This document shows positions 51,525 to 59,775 of a DNA stretch of 60,212 nucleotides, piece after piece (within the stretch, counting starts at the first letter, position 1; each line of letters opens with the position of its first letter). The position numbers were made by a program, and so were the translations under genes. The notes below the pieces were generated by a model, which was given only the letters and a program-made list of their open reading frames with translations, had not been told where the DNA came from and searched no databases. This DNA is from Onstottus_B sp049273855 (GTDB lineage: Bacteria; Acidobacteriota; Blastocatellia; UBA7656): NCBI GenBank assembly GCA_049273855.1, contig JBASRN010000289.1:1-60212 (forward strand), read 5' to 3'.

Positions 51525-54500
51525 CTACTCCGAGCGCAGTGACGGAAGCAATGGCGTGCGCAGTGCCGCTACGGTCGCGGCGACCGAAGCCACCAGTCCC
51601 GTCACCAACACGATCACAAGCATTCCCAACGAAAACGCAGGAAAGTGACCGCCTCTTGAAAAGAACGCCGGGCCTATCGCGACCAGCGCTGTGAGCGCTC
51701 CTGTCACCAGACCGCAGCAGACAAGAAACGCGTTTTCCGTTAGGACCATCAGAGCGACGTGCTCCGAGTTGTAGCCGATCGCCTTCAGCAGCGCCAACTC
51801 TCGTCTTCGCTCCAGCACGTTTCTCAGCAACACCGTAGCCAGCCCGAACGTCCCCAGCACAAGCCCGAGCCCCCCCAGCGTTTGAAACGTCGAGAGGTAA
51901 GTGTTTTCAACCCTATGAAAACTTGCCAATCGGTCTGCCGTCGAAACGACGTCGAAGCCGAAGTCCGATAATTGTTCTTCCAACACACCAGCGACAAGGG
52001 ATGAGGCCTCCGGAGCCACATCCAGCAAAAACAAGCTATACCCGCTTTGGTCGGGGAACAGCCGCAAGAAGTTCGCTTCCGAGATCACCAACTCACTCTG
52101 GAAGATGCTGTCGGCCAAGGCGCCAACAAATCGCAGGCGCACCGGATCGCCGTTTGTCTGACTCACCAGGATTTCGTCCCCGAGCTTTCGATGAAGAACG
52201 TAGGTCATGGAATTGGCATCGGCGATGACCGGGATCGCACCGTCCGGCAACTGGCGATTCAGCAGCACCCACGGGTTCTCCTTCTCCTCGCTTATCTGCG
52301 CCATCGAGTCTTGAAACGAGAAGCGGCCGTCTTGAATGAAGGCCTCATCAGCTCCGATTATTCGCGGGTCGCGCGGCTCATAAAGGTTCAGACAGCTCGC
52401 ATCATCGCCGGGCCGGACTCTGAATCGAGTGAAGCTCACGCCGCCGGGGTCGAGTCCTTTTTGAGCTGTCATGTTCAACGCTTCTCTGCCTTCAATTGTG
52501 TTTGGGTCGTGATAAAGCGGCAGCAGCGACTCGGCTATAAGTGGAAACCCTCCGGTGCCCGATTTCTTATCGAGGGTCGCATCGCTTGTGCCGCGCTTGA
52601 AGGCATCCACCGCAACGATGATGAACGCCGCCGCCGCGATAAGCGAGATACATAGAATACTTCGACCCGGACGGTACGCGGCATTCCTGAAACCGAGTCT
52701 GGAAACCGGCCACCAGCCTCTGCCTTTGATTGCGTTTCTGGCGTTGCGCCTGAGCCAGCCGTACTCGAAGAACAACAATGCCGTTAGCAGTATCGTTCCC
52801 GCGCCGAAGAATCCGGCGGTCTTTCCGATCCAGCTCAGCGCCGCGCCAATCAACAGCAGGAATCCGACTACGGCGAAGATGACACCGAGAAGTAGCGGCG
52901 ATGCGGATACACGACGCGGAGATTCGATTCGCGCTGCATCCAGGTTGCCGCTTAGCAGGCTTCGCGGGGACGCGAGGGCAAGCCCTCTCAGCGTCCAGAC
53001 GATACACACTAGCGCTACCGCGATTCCGCCCACCCCACCGATTGCAAGCGACAGAAAAGAAACATGCAGGGTGAGCATCGCAGTGCCGACGGCATCCACC
53101 CACCAGGTGCGCAACCCGTACATCATCAACTCGCCGTAAGCAACCGCGCCGATCACGCCGAGAAGGCTCCCGGCGGTTGCGAGGACCACGCCTTCTCGCA
53201 AGAAAAGGGAACGCACATCCGCGGCCGAGAAGCCGACGGCTCGAAGCGTCCCGATCTCGCGCAGCCGCTGCTCGATTCCCAACTTGAAGAACAAACTTGC
53301 GAGCAGCAGCGCGCCGGCTACCAGGAAGAAGCTGAAGTAGACGAAGTACTCTCCGAAGTCTGTGGCGCCTCGCGACGCTTCGAGGCCTTCGGTCCTCAAC
53401 TGCTCAATTGAAATACCCATCTCAGCCGGATTCAGGACGGCGCGCAGATTCTGCTTGAAGGACTCTAAATGCGTTTCCGAATCCCCGCCGCTTGACGATC
53501 GCAATCGAAGCGACGTGAACTTGCCGTGGCGTGATTGCCAGAGCTTGGTGCCGGTCTCCAGCTCGATGAAGGCTTTCGGGGTTGTTCGATACCGGTGCCA
53601 GTACTCCTCGTCTTTGGGACGCACCCGTTTGAGGTCGACAGGGAAAGGCGGGTCCCAATCCGCAATGCTCTCTGTCTCAGTGAGGCCGGGATAGTCCGGC
53701 ACCAGATCGCGATCGGCGGCTTCATCAGCGACCGGCACAATCGCGTCGAGCACGAACCGTGCGCTTTCATTCCTGAGCTGACCCGCGTCTTCCCAGACAT
53801 AATACTCAAGCGTTAATACATCTCCACGTTTTGCGCCGAGGTCGCTTGCCGCCCACGCGTTCAAGACAATCGGACGCAACCCGAGGACTTCCGCGCTCGC
53901 GGTCTCAACGCCGGGACCGTGACTGGACCGATTTCTGATGGCATCGAAAGTCTCCGCGTTGACGGCAGCGACTACCGAGTAGGGCACTTCGCGCTGGCCC
54001 ACGCGGATCGCGTTTGCAAGGTAGCTCAGGATCGGGACGACGGTGAGGTTGGCCTTCCCGGCTGTGTCCACGGCGTTGGCATAAAGGGCGTCGCTGATGA
54101 TTGCACTCTCACTTTCGAGCGCGATGCCGCGTTGTTTGTCCAGAACGCGCAGCTTTATCCCAAGGTCGTCAAGCGAGATCGCGGCTTTGATAATCTCGGC
54201 CAGGCCTGCTGCACTAATCGTGGCTTGTTCGTTGCCAGAGGATTTTTCAGCGACCAGGATGGTGTTGACCTTGCCGGGCTGTTCGAGGTCTTTTTGCAGC
54301 CGCCCAACCGAGACGAATACAGCGCGCACCGGGCCCTGGCCAGGGCGAAGCGAAAACTCGCCGAGCTGGGACCGCGTGGGTGATTCGCGAGAAGTCAGGC
54401 GGATCGTCCGCCCCAGATCCTCCTTGCGACCGTGTAGCGATCCGGCCGGGATGGCAGAGGGTTTTTCTATTCTCAGTAGTACCGTCTGGCCTGGGCCGGT

Positions 54501-54938
54501 GCCCAACTCCCGCGTCAGGCCGGGACTCAGCAAGACCTCTCGCTCGTTTGGCGTCTTCACTTCAACCTGGTGAAACTGGAAGAAGCGATCATCGACGCCG
54601 TAGACCTGAACGCCTGAGGCTCGGCGCCCGCTCCTCTCGACGGTCACAAGACCGTTTAGCACGATGAGCGGACACGCGCCGCTGAATCCTTTGACAAAGC
54701 GCGAGTCACCTTGAAGCTCATCGGCGAGCTTCTCTCTGAAAAAGTTTGTGGAAGCGATGACCTGATCAGTCTTGCCCAGTCTTTGGACGAACAGATCGCG
54801 CAGGCTGCCGCGCACCGAGTCGCCAACCAGCAGCGCGCCGGCGAGAACCGCCACTGCCGTGGCGACTCCAAGCACGACGGCGAGGCTGCTGCGCCAGAAG
54901 TAGGTGAGATTTCGAGATAGGAGTGTGTGGGTTCGCAT
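51525..54938 (-). CDS. FtsX/MacB-type ABC transporter permease, large single-chain form
   Basis: A 1137-residue inner-membrane permease. The start at 54938 (MRTHTLLSRNLTYFW) overlaps the ATPase stop by one base (TGATG), so the longer reading frame upstream is rejected. An N-terminal helix is followed by a large periplasmic domain (about 40-530). A first FtsX domain follows (YFVYFSFFLVAGALLLASLFF, EIGTLRAVGFSAADVRSLFL), then a second periplasmic domain and a second FtsX domain (LGLVLGTFGLATVLLRNVLE, LALLKAIGYNSEHVALMV). One chain thus carries two FtsX units. Probable lipoprotein, lipid or peptide export, or a mechanotransmission role. Confidence 0.93.
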   Translation of the reverse strand: MRTHTLLSRNLTYFWRSSLAVVLGVATAVAVLAGALLVGDSVRGSLRDLFVQRLGKTDQVIASTNFFREKLADELQGDSRFVKGFSGACPLIVLNGLVTVERSGRRASGVQVYGVDDRFFQFHQVEVKTPNEREVLLSPGLTRELGTGPGQTVLLRIEKPSAIPAGSLHGRKEDLGRTIRLTSRESPTRSQLGEFSLRPGQGPVRAVFVSVGRLQKDLEQPGKVNTILVAEKSSGNEQATISAAGLAEIIKAAISLDDLGIKLRVLDKQRGIALESESAIISDALYANAVDTAGKANLTVVPILSYLANAIRVGQREVPYSVVAAVNAETFDAIRNRSSHGPGVETASAEVLGLRPIVLNAWAASDLGAKRGDVLTLEYYVWEDAGQLRNESARFVLDAIVPVADEAADRDLVPDYPGLTETESIADWDPPFPVDLKRVRPKDEEYWHRYRTTPKAFIELETGTKLWQSRHGKFTSLRLRSSSGGDSETHLESFKQNLRAVLNPAEMGISIEQLRTEGLEASRGATDFGEYFVYFSFFLVAGALLLASLFFKLGIEQRLREIGTLRAVGFSAADVRSLFLREGVVLATAGSLLGVIGAVAYGELMMYGLRTWWVDAVGTAMLTLHVSFLSLAIGGVGGIAVALVCIVWTLRGLALASPRSLLSGNLDAARIESPRRVSASPLLLGVIFAVVGFLLLIGAALSWIGKTAGFFGAGTILLTALLFFEYGWLRRNARNAIKGRGWWPVSRLGFRNAAYRPGRSILCISLIAAAAFIIVAVDAFKRGTSDATLDKKSGTGGFPLIAESLLPLYHDPNTIEGREALNMTAQKGLDPGGVSFTRFRVRPGDDASCLNLYEPRDPRIIGADEAFIQDGRFSFQDSMAQISEEKENPWVLLNRQLPDGAIPVIADANSMTYVLHRKLGDEILVSQTNGDPVRLRFVGALADSIFQSELVISEANFLRLFPDQSGYSLFLLDVAPEASSLVAGVLEEQLSDFGFDVVSTADRLASFHRVENTYLSTFQTLGGLGLVLGTFGLATVLLRNVLERRRELALLKAIGYNSEHVALMVLTENAFLVCCGLVTGALTALVAIGPAFFSRGGHFPAFSLGMLVIVLVTGLVASVAATVAALRTPLLPSLRSE

Positions 54939-55603
54939 CACGCTTGTCTGATACTCTGCTCGGCCATCTCGTAGCGCACGGGGAACTTCGCGGCGAGTTC
55001 GGCGCTGTGGGTCACCACGATCAGAATCGTCTTCTGGCGCGAGTGCAGGTCCAGGAGCAGCGACGCTACCGTCTCTGCGGACTTCCGGTCGAGGTTGCCG
55101 GTTGGCTCGTCGCACAGCAGCAGCACCGGTTCGTTGATAAGCGCTCGCGCCAAAGCTACTCGTTGCTTTTCGCCGCCCGACAATTCCGCGGGACGATGAT
55201 CGAGACGCTCGGTAAGACCCACTTGATCCAGCAGCATTCGCGCGCGTTCGGTGCTGCCATGGTTTGATCGCGAGACAAGGGTGGGAGTCAGGACATTCTC
55301 GAGCACGGAACACTGGGGTAGGAGGCAATGATCCTGAAAGACAAAGCCAACCTTTTCGTTTCTGAAAGCTGCGAGCGCCTTCTCATCAAGTTCGAACGGA
55401 TTGGCGCCATCGAGCGAGATGCTGCCCGACGTAGGAGTGTCAAGCGCGCCGAGGATGTGCAGAAGCGTGCTCTTGCCACTTCCCGAGGGTCCCATGATGG
55501 CGACCGCGTCGCCGAGCGAAAAGCTGAGCGAGATCCCCGAAAGCACCGGGAGCGGGCCTCGCGGTGTTGGGTAGTTCTTGGAGAGCTTTATGACGTCGAG
55601 CAA
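54938..55603 (-). CDS. ABC transporter ATP-binding protein (LolD/MacB-like)
   Basis: A 221-residue ATPase. Walker A GPSGSGKST, Q-loop FQDHCLLPQ, signature LSGGEKQRVALARAL, Walker B LLLCDEPTGNLD and switch His VVTHS are all intact. A TTG at 55603 with GAGG 6 bases upstream is preferred. It gives LLDVIKLSKNYPTPRG as N-terminus. A GTG at 55666 would extend it into the toxin gene. It powers the permease encoded just downstream. Confidence 0.93.
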   Translation of the reverse strand: MLDVIKLSKNYPTPRGPLPVLSGISLSFSLGDAVAIMGPSGSGKSTLLHILGALDTPTSGSISLDGANPFELDEKALAAFRNEKVGFVFQDHCLLPQCSVLENVLTPTLVSRSNHGSTERARMLLDQVGLTERLDHRPAELSGGEKQRVALARALINEPVLLLCDEPTGNLDRKSAETVASLLLDLHSRQKTILIVVTHSAELAAKFPVRYEMAEQSIRQA

Positions 55604-55971
55604 CAGTGACCTCGAGTTCTCTGAACGATCCTTCGCCCAAGTTCGACCGCCTGGCCGGCAAAGCACTTTCGCGCGTTAGCCATCAATGCGTCGCTTCCAG
55701 ACCTCGGATCGCGAGCGGAGTGGTAAATAGCGTGGATGATTATCTCTTCGCTTTCGACCTCATACAGGATTTGATAGGGAAAGCGATGCACCAAAGCGCG
55801 CCTCACTTGCCGGTAGACAGGAGGGTATTGCCGAGGGTTCCTTTCCACGGAAGCGATGCACTGGTACACACGCCGCAAGAGACCGTCACCGAGTTCCTGG
55901 TCCCGCGCGTCGTACCAGCGAATCGCTTCGATGAGATCGAGCTCAGCCTCTGGCGTTAGCCGCGATTTCAC
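55588..55971 (-). CDS. RelE/ParE-family toxin
   Basis: A 127-residue toxin. The fold is recognised from LTPEAELDLIEAIRWYDARD, VERNPRQYPPVYRQVRRALV and FPYQILYEVESEEIIIHAIYHSARDP. A GTG start at 55971 overlaps the antitoxin stop by four bases (GTGA). About 35 residues at the C-terminus go beyond the usual length and overlap the start of the ABC ATPase gene, so the end may be extended or read-through. Target unknown: RelE-like cleavage or gyrase poisoning. Confidence 0.88.
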   Translation of the reverse strand: MKSRLTPEAELDLIEAIRWYDARDQELGDGLLRRVYQCIASVERNPRQYPPVYRQVRRALVHRFPYQILYEVESEEIIIHAIYHSARDPRSGSDALMANARKCFAGQAVELGRRIVQRTRGHCCSTS

Positions 55972-56198
55972 TTGTTCCGTTTTTCGAGCCGATTGTGTAC
56001 TTCCGACCAAGGCTTGGCCGCCGATGGGTCCTGCTTGTGCACGCGCTTACGGCGATCGAGTTCCTTACGCTGGGCAACCGTTAACGGAACCGCTTCCGGA
56101 TGAGCCGCAATGCTGTCCCATATCTCCTCGATCAACTCGAGACGCTCTTTCACACCTAGGTTCAAGATTTCTTCAATTGCAACGCTCATAGATGTCAT
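55968..56198 (-). CDS. addiction-module antitoxin (TIGR02574-like)
   Basis: A 76-residue antitoxin. MSVAIEEILNLGVKERLELIEEIWDSI is the typical N-terminal helix, with PLTVAQRKELDRRKRVHKQDP following. Paired with the ParE/RelE toxin by a four-base overlap. It probably represses its own operon. An ATG at 56189 is also possible. Confidence 0.88.
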   Translation of the reverse strand: MTSMSVAIEEILNLGVKERLELIEEIWDSIAAHPEAVPLTVAQRKELDRRKRVHKQDPSAAKPWSEVHNRLEKRNK

Positions 56199-56544
56199 TC
56201 TCTTTCGAGAAATGGGGTTTCGGCAAGCCGATTCAGCATTCGGTAGCGTCCTATTCTCGTGTTGATGCTATCTTGAACGGCTAGGCGTTCGGCGGAAACT
56301 CATTGCCGGCGTCACGACCAATCCCAAAAGTGCCGTTCGTACACGTTGAAGGCCACTCAACGATGTCGGATACGTGGGCATCGAGTTGCGCGTCGCGCTT
56401 CCTGAGTTCTAAGAAACAAGTCCGTTGCGGCGACACTCATTCTGTTATCTCGCTCCTTTAGGTCTAATCCGCGCGTGAGTTTATGGCTATTCGTTAGCAA
56501 CCGTGATTTTCCCATCTTCTATTTTGGCGTCGAGATAGGCTTTT
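56199..56544. other. 346-base region without an intact gene
   Basis: AT-richer than the surroundings. On the minus strand another frame reads YMDGYEKAYLDAKIEDGKI and stops at 56487, which looks like the lost C-terminus of the small membrane gene at 56545-56790. Otherwise nothing is recognised. Confidence 0.45.
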
Positions 56545-56790
56545 TCATAACCATCCATATAGCCATTTCAGATATCCCTGGGTGAGACCATCTACATAGG
56601 ATTGCTTCCTTAGCCAAACCAAGGGCGGCAGCACTGCCAGAAGAACAATTATGTCTAGCAAGTTAGGGATGTCTACCCAGGGTTGATGTATGTACGCTCC
56701 TCGGACCGCATCAGCAAAGACGATGGCGCATGCAGCAAGAGACAGATAAGCGAGTACTCGAACAACCTTATCAATGGGTGTCACCAACAC
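56545..56790 (-). CDS. small membrane protein, probably frameshifted at its end
   Basis: An 81-residue protein with two hydrophobic helices (VLAYLSLAACAIVFADAV and LLDIIVLLAVLPPLVWL). The annotated end KWLYGWL is abrupt. Beyond it another frame continues with a charged tail for about 25 residues to 56487, so a one-base shift near 56560 is likely. Family unknown. It starts 6 bases downstream of the MNT nucleotidyltransferase end. Confidence 0.5.
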   Translation of the reverse strand: MLVTPIDKVVRVLAYLSLAACAIVFADAVRGAYIHQPWVDIPNLLDIIVLLAVLPPLVWLRKQSYVDGLTQGYLKWLYGWL

Positions 56791-56796
56791 ATCCCG

Positions 56797-57033
56797 CTAG
56801 TTGTCTGGATTGTCAGGATGAAAAAAGCGACAATGGGGCTCCCTCCAACTCATCAAGAACGGATCTGGATTCAGCGCTTTCTCTGTTACGACCTCCACAC
56901 GACAGTCGAGTAGTTTTTCCAGATCGAGAATCAGCCCCGCTGGGAACCAAGAGGTGGTACGTGGGCCAACATCTATGAGCAAATCAAGATCACTATCGTG
57001 GTTTGCGTCTCCCCGTGCTACGGAGCCAAACAC
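56797..57033 (-). CDS. MNT-type nucleotidyltransferase (MntA-like antitoxin), probably degraded
   Basis: A 78-residue minimal nucleotidyltransferase. FGSVARGDANHDSDLDLLIDV is the GS-x(n)-DxD active-site motif, so the core is intact. The frame extends upstream with sensible codons (IAAHHGAVNVRV) to a stop, but has no ATG/GTG/TTG there, so the initiator may be lost or unconventional. The C-terminus after EKALNP reads more like the family in another frame (VLDELEGAPL). MNT proteins normally pair with a HepT HEPN toxin (MntA AMPylates HepT). No such gene is adjacent. Confidence 0.6.
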   Translation of the reverse strand: MFGSVARGDANHDSDLDLLIDVGPRTTSWFPAGLILDLEKLLDCRVEVVTEKALNPDPFLMSWREPHCRFFHPDNPDN

Positions 57034-57135
57034 GCGAACATTGACTGCACCGTGATGGGCTGCGATGCGGCGTGTCTTCTCGCTTCTGATATACCGTCTC
57101 TTTAGTAATCACGAGTCACCGCCCACCTCAGTCAA

Positions 57136-57167
57136 TGATGCGTAATATCGCTGATGCATTATATCGC
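57136..57167 (-). promoter_or_regulatory. two 16-bp direct repeats upstream of the MNT gene
   Basis: Head-to-tail copies TGATGCGTAATATCGC and TGATGCATTATATCGC (14 of 16 identical). On the minus strand the second contains TATAAT (57163-57158), a perfect -10 box. Direct repeats over a promoter suggest cooperative repressor binding, possibly autoregulation. Confidence 0.55.
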
Positions 57168-57247
57168 TTCAGACAGTAGTTGTTCAGGGATTCCGGTGTC
57201 CTGATTCGGTGTTCATAGAATCCGCTGATCATCAGCCACGGACTCGC

Positions 57248-58450
57248 CTAATTGCTGAGCCGGTAAAGATGCGTTCGGCTTCTCACGAATATCGAGCCGC
57301 CGGACACCGCCATCGACGCAAGCGTTTCCCCATCGAGTTCGTTTGTCGCAAGTGGTTGGAACTTCTTGCCCGGCGCCATAACGACCGTCAATCCCTCTTC
57401 GCTTAGAAAGTAGATTCGTCGGTCGGCGTAGATCGGGGACGCCGAGAAGTTTCCCTCCATTCGCGCTCGCCAATGCTCAGTTCCTGTCTTCGCGTCCACA
57501 CACGTAGCGATCCCGTTGTCAGTGACCATGTACAGCTCGTCGCCAACCAGCAGCGGCGACGGTGTCAGCGGTACTCCTCGTTTGAGAGTCCACGCGACCT
57601 GCTTTTTAGTTACGTCCCCGCGCCCGTCCACTCTAACGGCCAGCAGTGACGGCTGCTGGAATCCCGAGCAAATGAAGACCAACCCATCTCCATAAACAGG
57701 CCGCGGGACGTTCGAGAACCCATCGCCGTACTTGACCTCCCATATCTCCTTGCCCGTGCGTGGCTCGTAGGCGATCGCCCGGTAAGCACCCGGACTGATC
57801 AGTTGATCGCCAGCCGGAAGTCTCACAACAAGCGGCGTCGTATATGCCTGATATCCTTCGCGAAACTTCTTCCAACGGACCTTGCCGGTTAGCTTGTCCA
57901 GGGCTGCGACATACTGAACGTCCTGGCCATCGCAGCTCACGATCAGAAGGTTGTCATAGAGAACCGGGGAACCGCCCGGACCGTGTTGCCCGTTATCGTA
58001 CTCGAGCCGCGTCTTCCACACGATTTCACCTGACTGAGTTATGCACGCGGTTCCGTGCGCGCCGAAGTGCAAGTAGACCCGATCGCCTTCGAGCACCGGG
58101 GTCGGCGAGGCGTGGCTGTTCTTCTTGTTCTTTAGCGTGCTCTGCTTCGACCGGAATACTTCGACGTTTTGGAGGATCGAGCCGGTGTTTCTATCGACCG
58201 AGATCGCGCGCAGTGATTTTCCATCTTCGGTTGCGGTAGTCAGCCAGATGCGATCGCCTTGAATTACAGGCGAAGACCATCCGCTTCCCGGAATCGCAAC
58301 CTTCCAACGGACATTCTTTGACTCGCTCCAGGTGAGCGGGAGTCCGCGCTCATCAGAAGTGCCCTGACCCGTCGGGCCTCGAAACTCGGGCCAGTCCTGG
58401 GCAAGAACCGGGACGGAAAGAAAAAGAAAAAATAGCACTCTCAGGTACAT
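57248..58450 (-). CDS. secreted PQQ-like beta-propeller protein (paralogue 3)
   Basis: A 400-residue exported propeller with signal peptide LFFLFLSVPVLAQ and family start DWPEFRGP. Blades include SSPVIQGDRIWLTTATEDG, RNTGSILQNVEVFR, DKLTGKVRWKKF and DAKTGTEHWRARM. It is the third intact paralogue within about 11 kb. No catalytic residue seen. Probably periplasmic. Confidence 0.9.
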   Translation of the reverse strand: MYLRVLFFLFLSVPVLAQDWPEFRGPTGQGTSDERGLPLTWSESKNVRWKVAIPGSGWSSPVIQGDRIWLTTATEDGKSLRAISVDRNTGSILQNVEVFRSKQSTLKNKKNSHASPTPVLEGDRVYLHFGAHGTACITQSGEIVWKTRLEYDNGQHGPGGSPVLYDNLLIVSCDGQDVQYVAALDKLTGKVRWKKFREGYQAYTTPLVVRLPAGDQLISPGAYRAIAYEPRTGKEIWEVKYGDGFSNVPRPVYGDGLVFICSGFQQPSLLAVRVDGRGDVTKKQVAWTLKRGVPLTPSPLLVGDELYMVTDNGIATCVDAKTGTEHWRARMEGNFSASPIYADRRIYFLSEEGLTVVMAPGKKFQPLATNELDGETLASMAVSGGSIFVRSRTHLYRLSN

Positions 58451-58549
58451 GGAACTTGTGTTTTGGGATGGTCATCTTGCCACACTCCGTTCCTCGGAGC
58501 GTTACGCGATTGCAGGTCTGTCCCTTATGCAGGCGTCAATTGTTACGTA

Positions 58550-59107
58550 TCACTCGCCAAGTGCCTCGTTGACGAACTCTTCAAAAGATGGAATCAGATC
58601 GCTGGCATATTGCCGGAGGTAGTCCCGCACCCGCTTCACATCCGCTCCGACTTTCACAAGCTCGATGACATCCACCAGATCTCTGCGCCGTTTGGCAGCG
58701 AGCTTCATGTAAATGAGCACCTCAATCGGAACGATGGCCAGGCCTTCATTCATAGGTGGATGGTCAAGGACTTCCTCGAGTTGCGGACCAAGCGAGACGG
58801 GCGAGAGATAGTCTATTCGCACACCATCCACTTCGATTGGGACGCCGGCTTTGAAGGCCACCACCGAACCGTGATGTTCAAACGCTTCTTCTCCCACCAA
58901 AAAATCCACGTCGACTGTGGCTCGAATGAATCCATGAGCGCCGACCGCCAGTCCCCCTGCCAGAGCATAGCGAATGCCAAGATGGTTCAACTGACCGGCA
59001 GTTTTGACCGCCGCGTCACGCACTCGGGGTGCGACGAAGCGAAACACCTCTTTGAGGTCCATTTCATTCACTCGACGCCGAGGGATTTGAGCATACGACA
59101 GTTCCAT
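58550..59107 (-). CDS. AbiEii/DUF6036-like nucleotidyltransferase-fold protein
   Basis: A 185-residue protein. GGLAVGAHGFIRATVDVDFL (51-70) carries the GG and DxD signature of the nucleotidyltransferase fold. LIYMKLAAKRRRDLVDVIEL supplies the conserved Lys and RDxxD. AGAGG precedes the start at 59107. AbiEii-type toxins transfer nucleotides to tRNA and work with an AbiEi antitoxin, which is not present here. It may be a solitary or decayed module. Confidence 0.82.
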   Translation of the reverse strand: MELSYAQIPRRRVNEMDLKEVFRFVAPRVRDAAVKTAGQLNHLGIRYALAGGLAVGAHGFIRATVDVDFLVGEEAFEHHGSVVAFKAGVPIEVDGVRIDYLSPVSLGPQLEEVLDHPPMNEGLAIVPIEVLIYMKLAAKRRRDLVDVIELVKVGADVKRVRDYLRQYASDLIPSFEEFVNEALGE

Positions 59108-59182
59108 GGTCAACCTCTTCAGAAAAAGATCGCGGACTCGGGTGCACGCGGTCAGTCAGGTAACATCTGTTCTCCGATCTGT

Positions 59183-59722
59183 CTAGTTTGCGATCTTCAC
59201 TGATTGGATGATCTGATCACCAACAGGAATCCAGCTCTCCTCAAGGCCCTTTGTCGCATTGAACGTAATTATTAGCAGCCGACCATCCAGAGACATCCCC
59301 AGCATTATGTTCCGCACTTCAGTGTCTACGGCCGGAGTTCGAAAATCAAAGAGAAAACACTGTCTCCCGTAGATCTGCGTCAGCTCATTTCTGAACCACG
59401 TGGCCGACGGATACAGGTTTCTGAAGAGTCTTTCCATCTGCTTCTGGAATTGAGGAACATCCGTCGGTGTGATCTTATTGTTCGTATGGTTTACAGCGAC
59501 GTTCACCGAGCCGGATTCGTTTGTGAAGACAAGGGTTGGCCGCCGCTCGCCTGGGTATTTAAGTTTGAGCATATCCTCACTCATTGGCGCAAAGCTCGTC
59601 GGGATCAATAGTAGAAGTCGTCCATCAAGGAGGCGCTGTTCCTCTAGCTGAATCCTGGGCGACTGAGCTAGGGCTAAAGTATGGACGAGTAGACATGCTA
59701 GCGTTGTGCGCATCAGCTTCAT
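59183..59722 (-). CDS. secreted hypothetical protein
   Basis: A 179-residue exported protein (signal peptide TLACLLVHTLALAQ). The mature part reads LLDGRLLLLIPTSFAPMSED, then TLVFTNESGSVNVAVNHT and GMSLDGRLLIITFNATKGLE, a mixed alpha/beta domain. No catalytic motif recognised. It ends 76 bases upstream of the AbiEii-like gene start on the same strand. Confidence 0.7.
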   Translation of the reverse strand: MKLMRTTLACLLVHTLALAQSPRIQLEEQRLLDGRLLLLIPTSFAPMSEDMLKLKYPGERRPTLVFTNESGSVNVAVNHTNNKITPTDVPQFQKQMERLFRNLYPSATWFRNELTQIYGRQCFLFDFRTPAVDTEVRNIMLGMSLDGRLLIITFNATKGLEESWIPVGDQIIQSVKIAN

Positions 59723-59775
59723 ATTGATTCTCTCTTAATGAGGACTTCGTTCGTGAAGGTTTCCTAATTTTGTGA

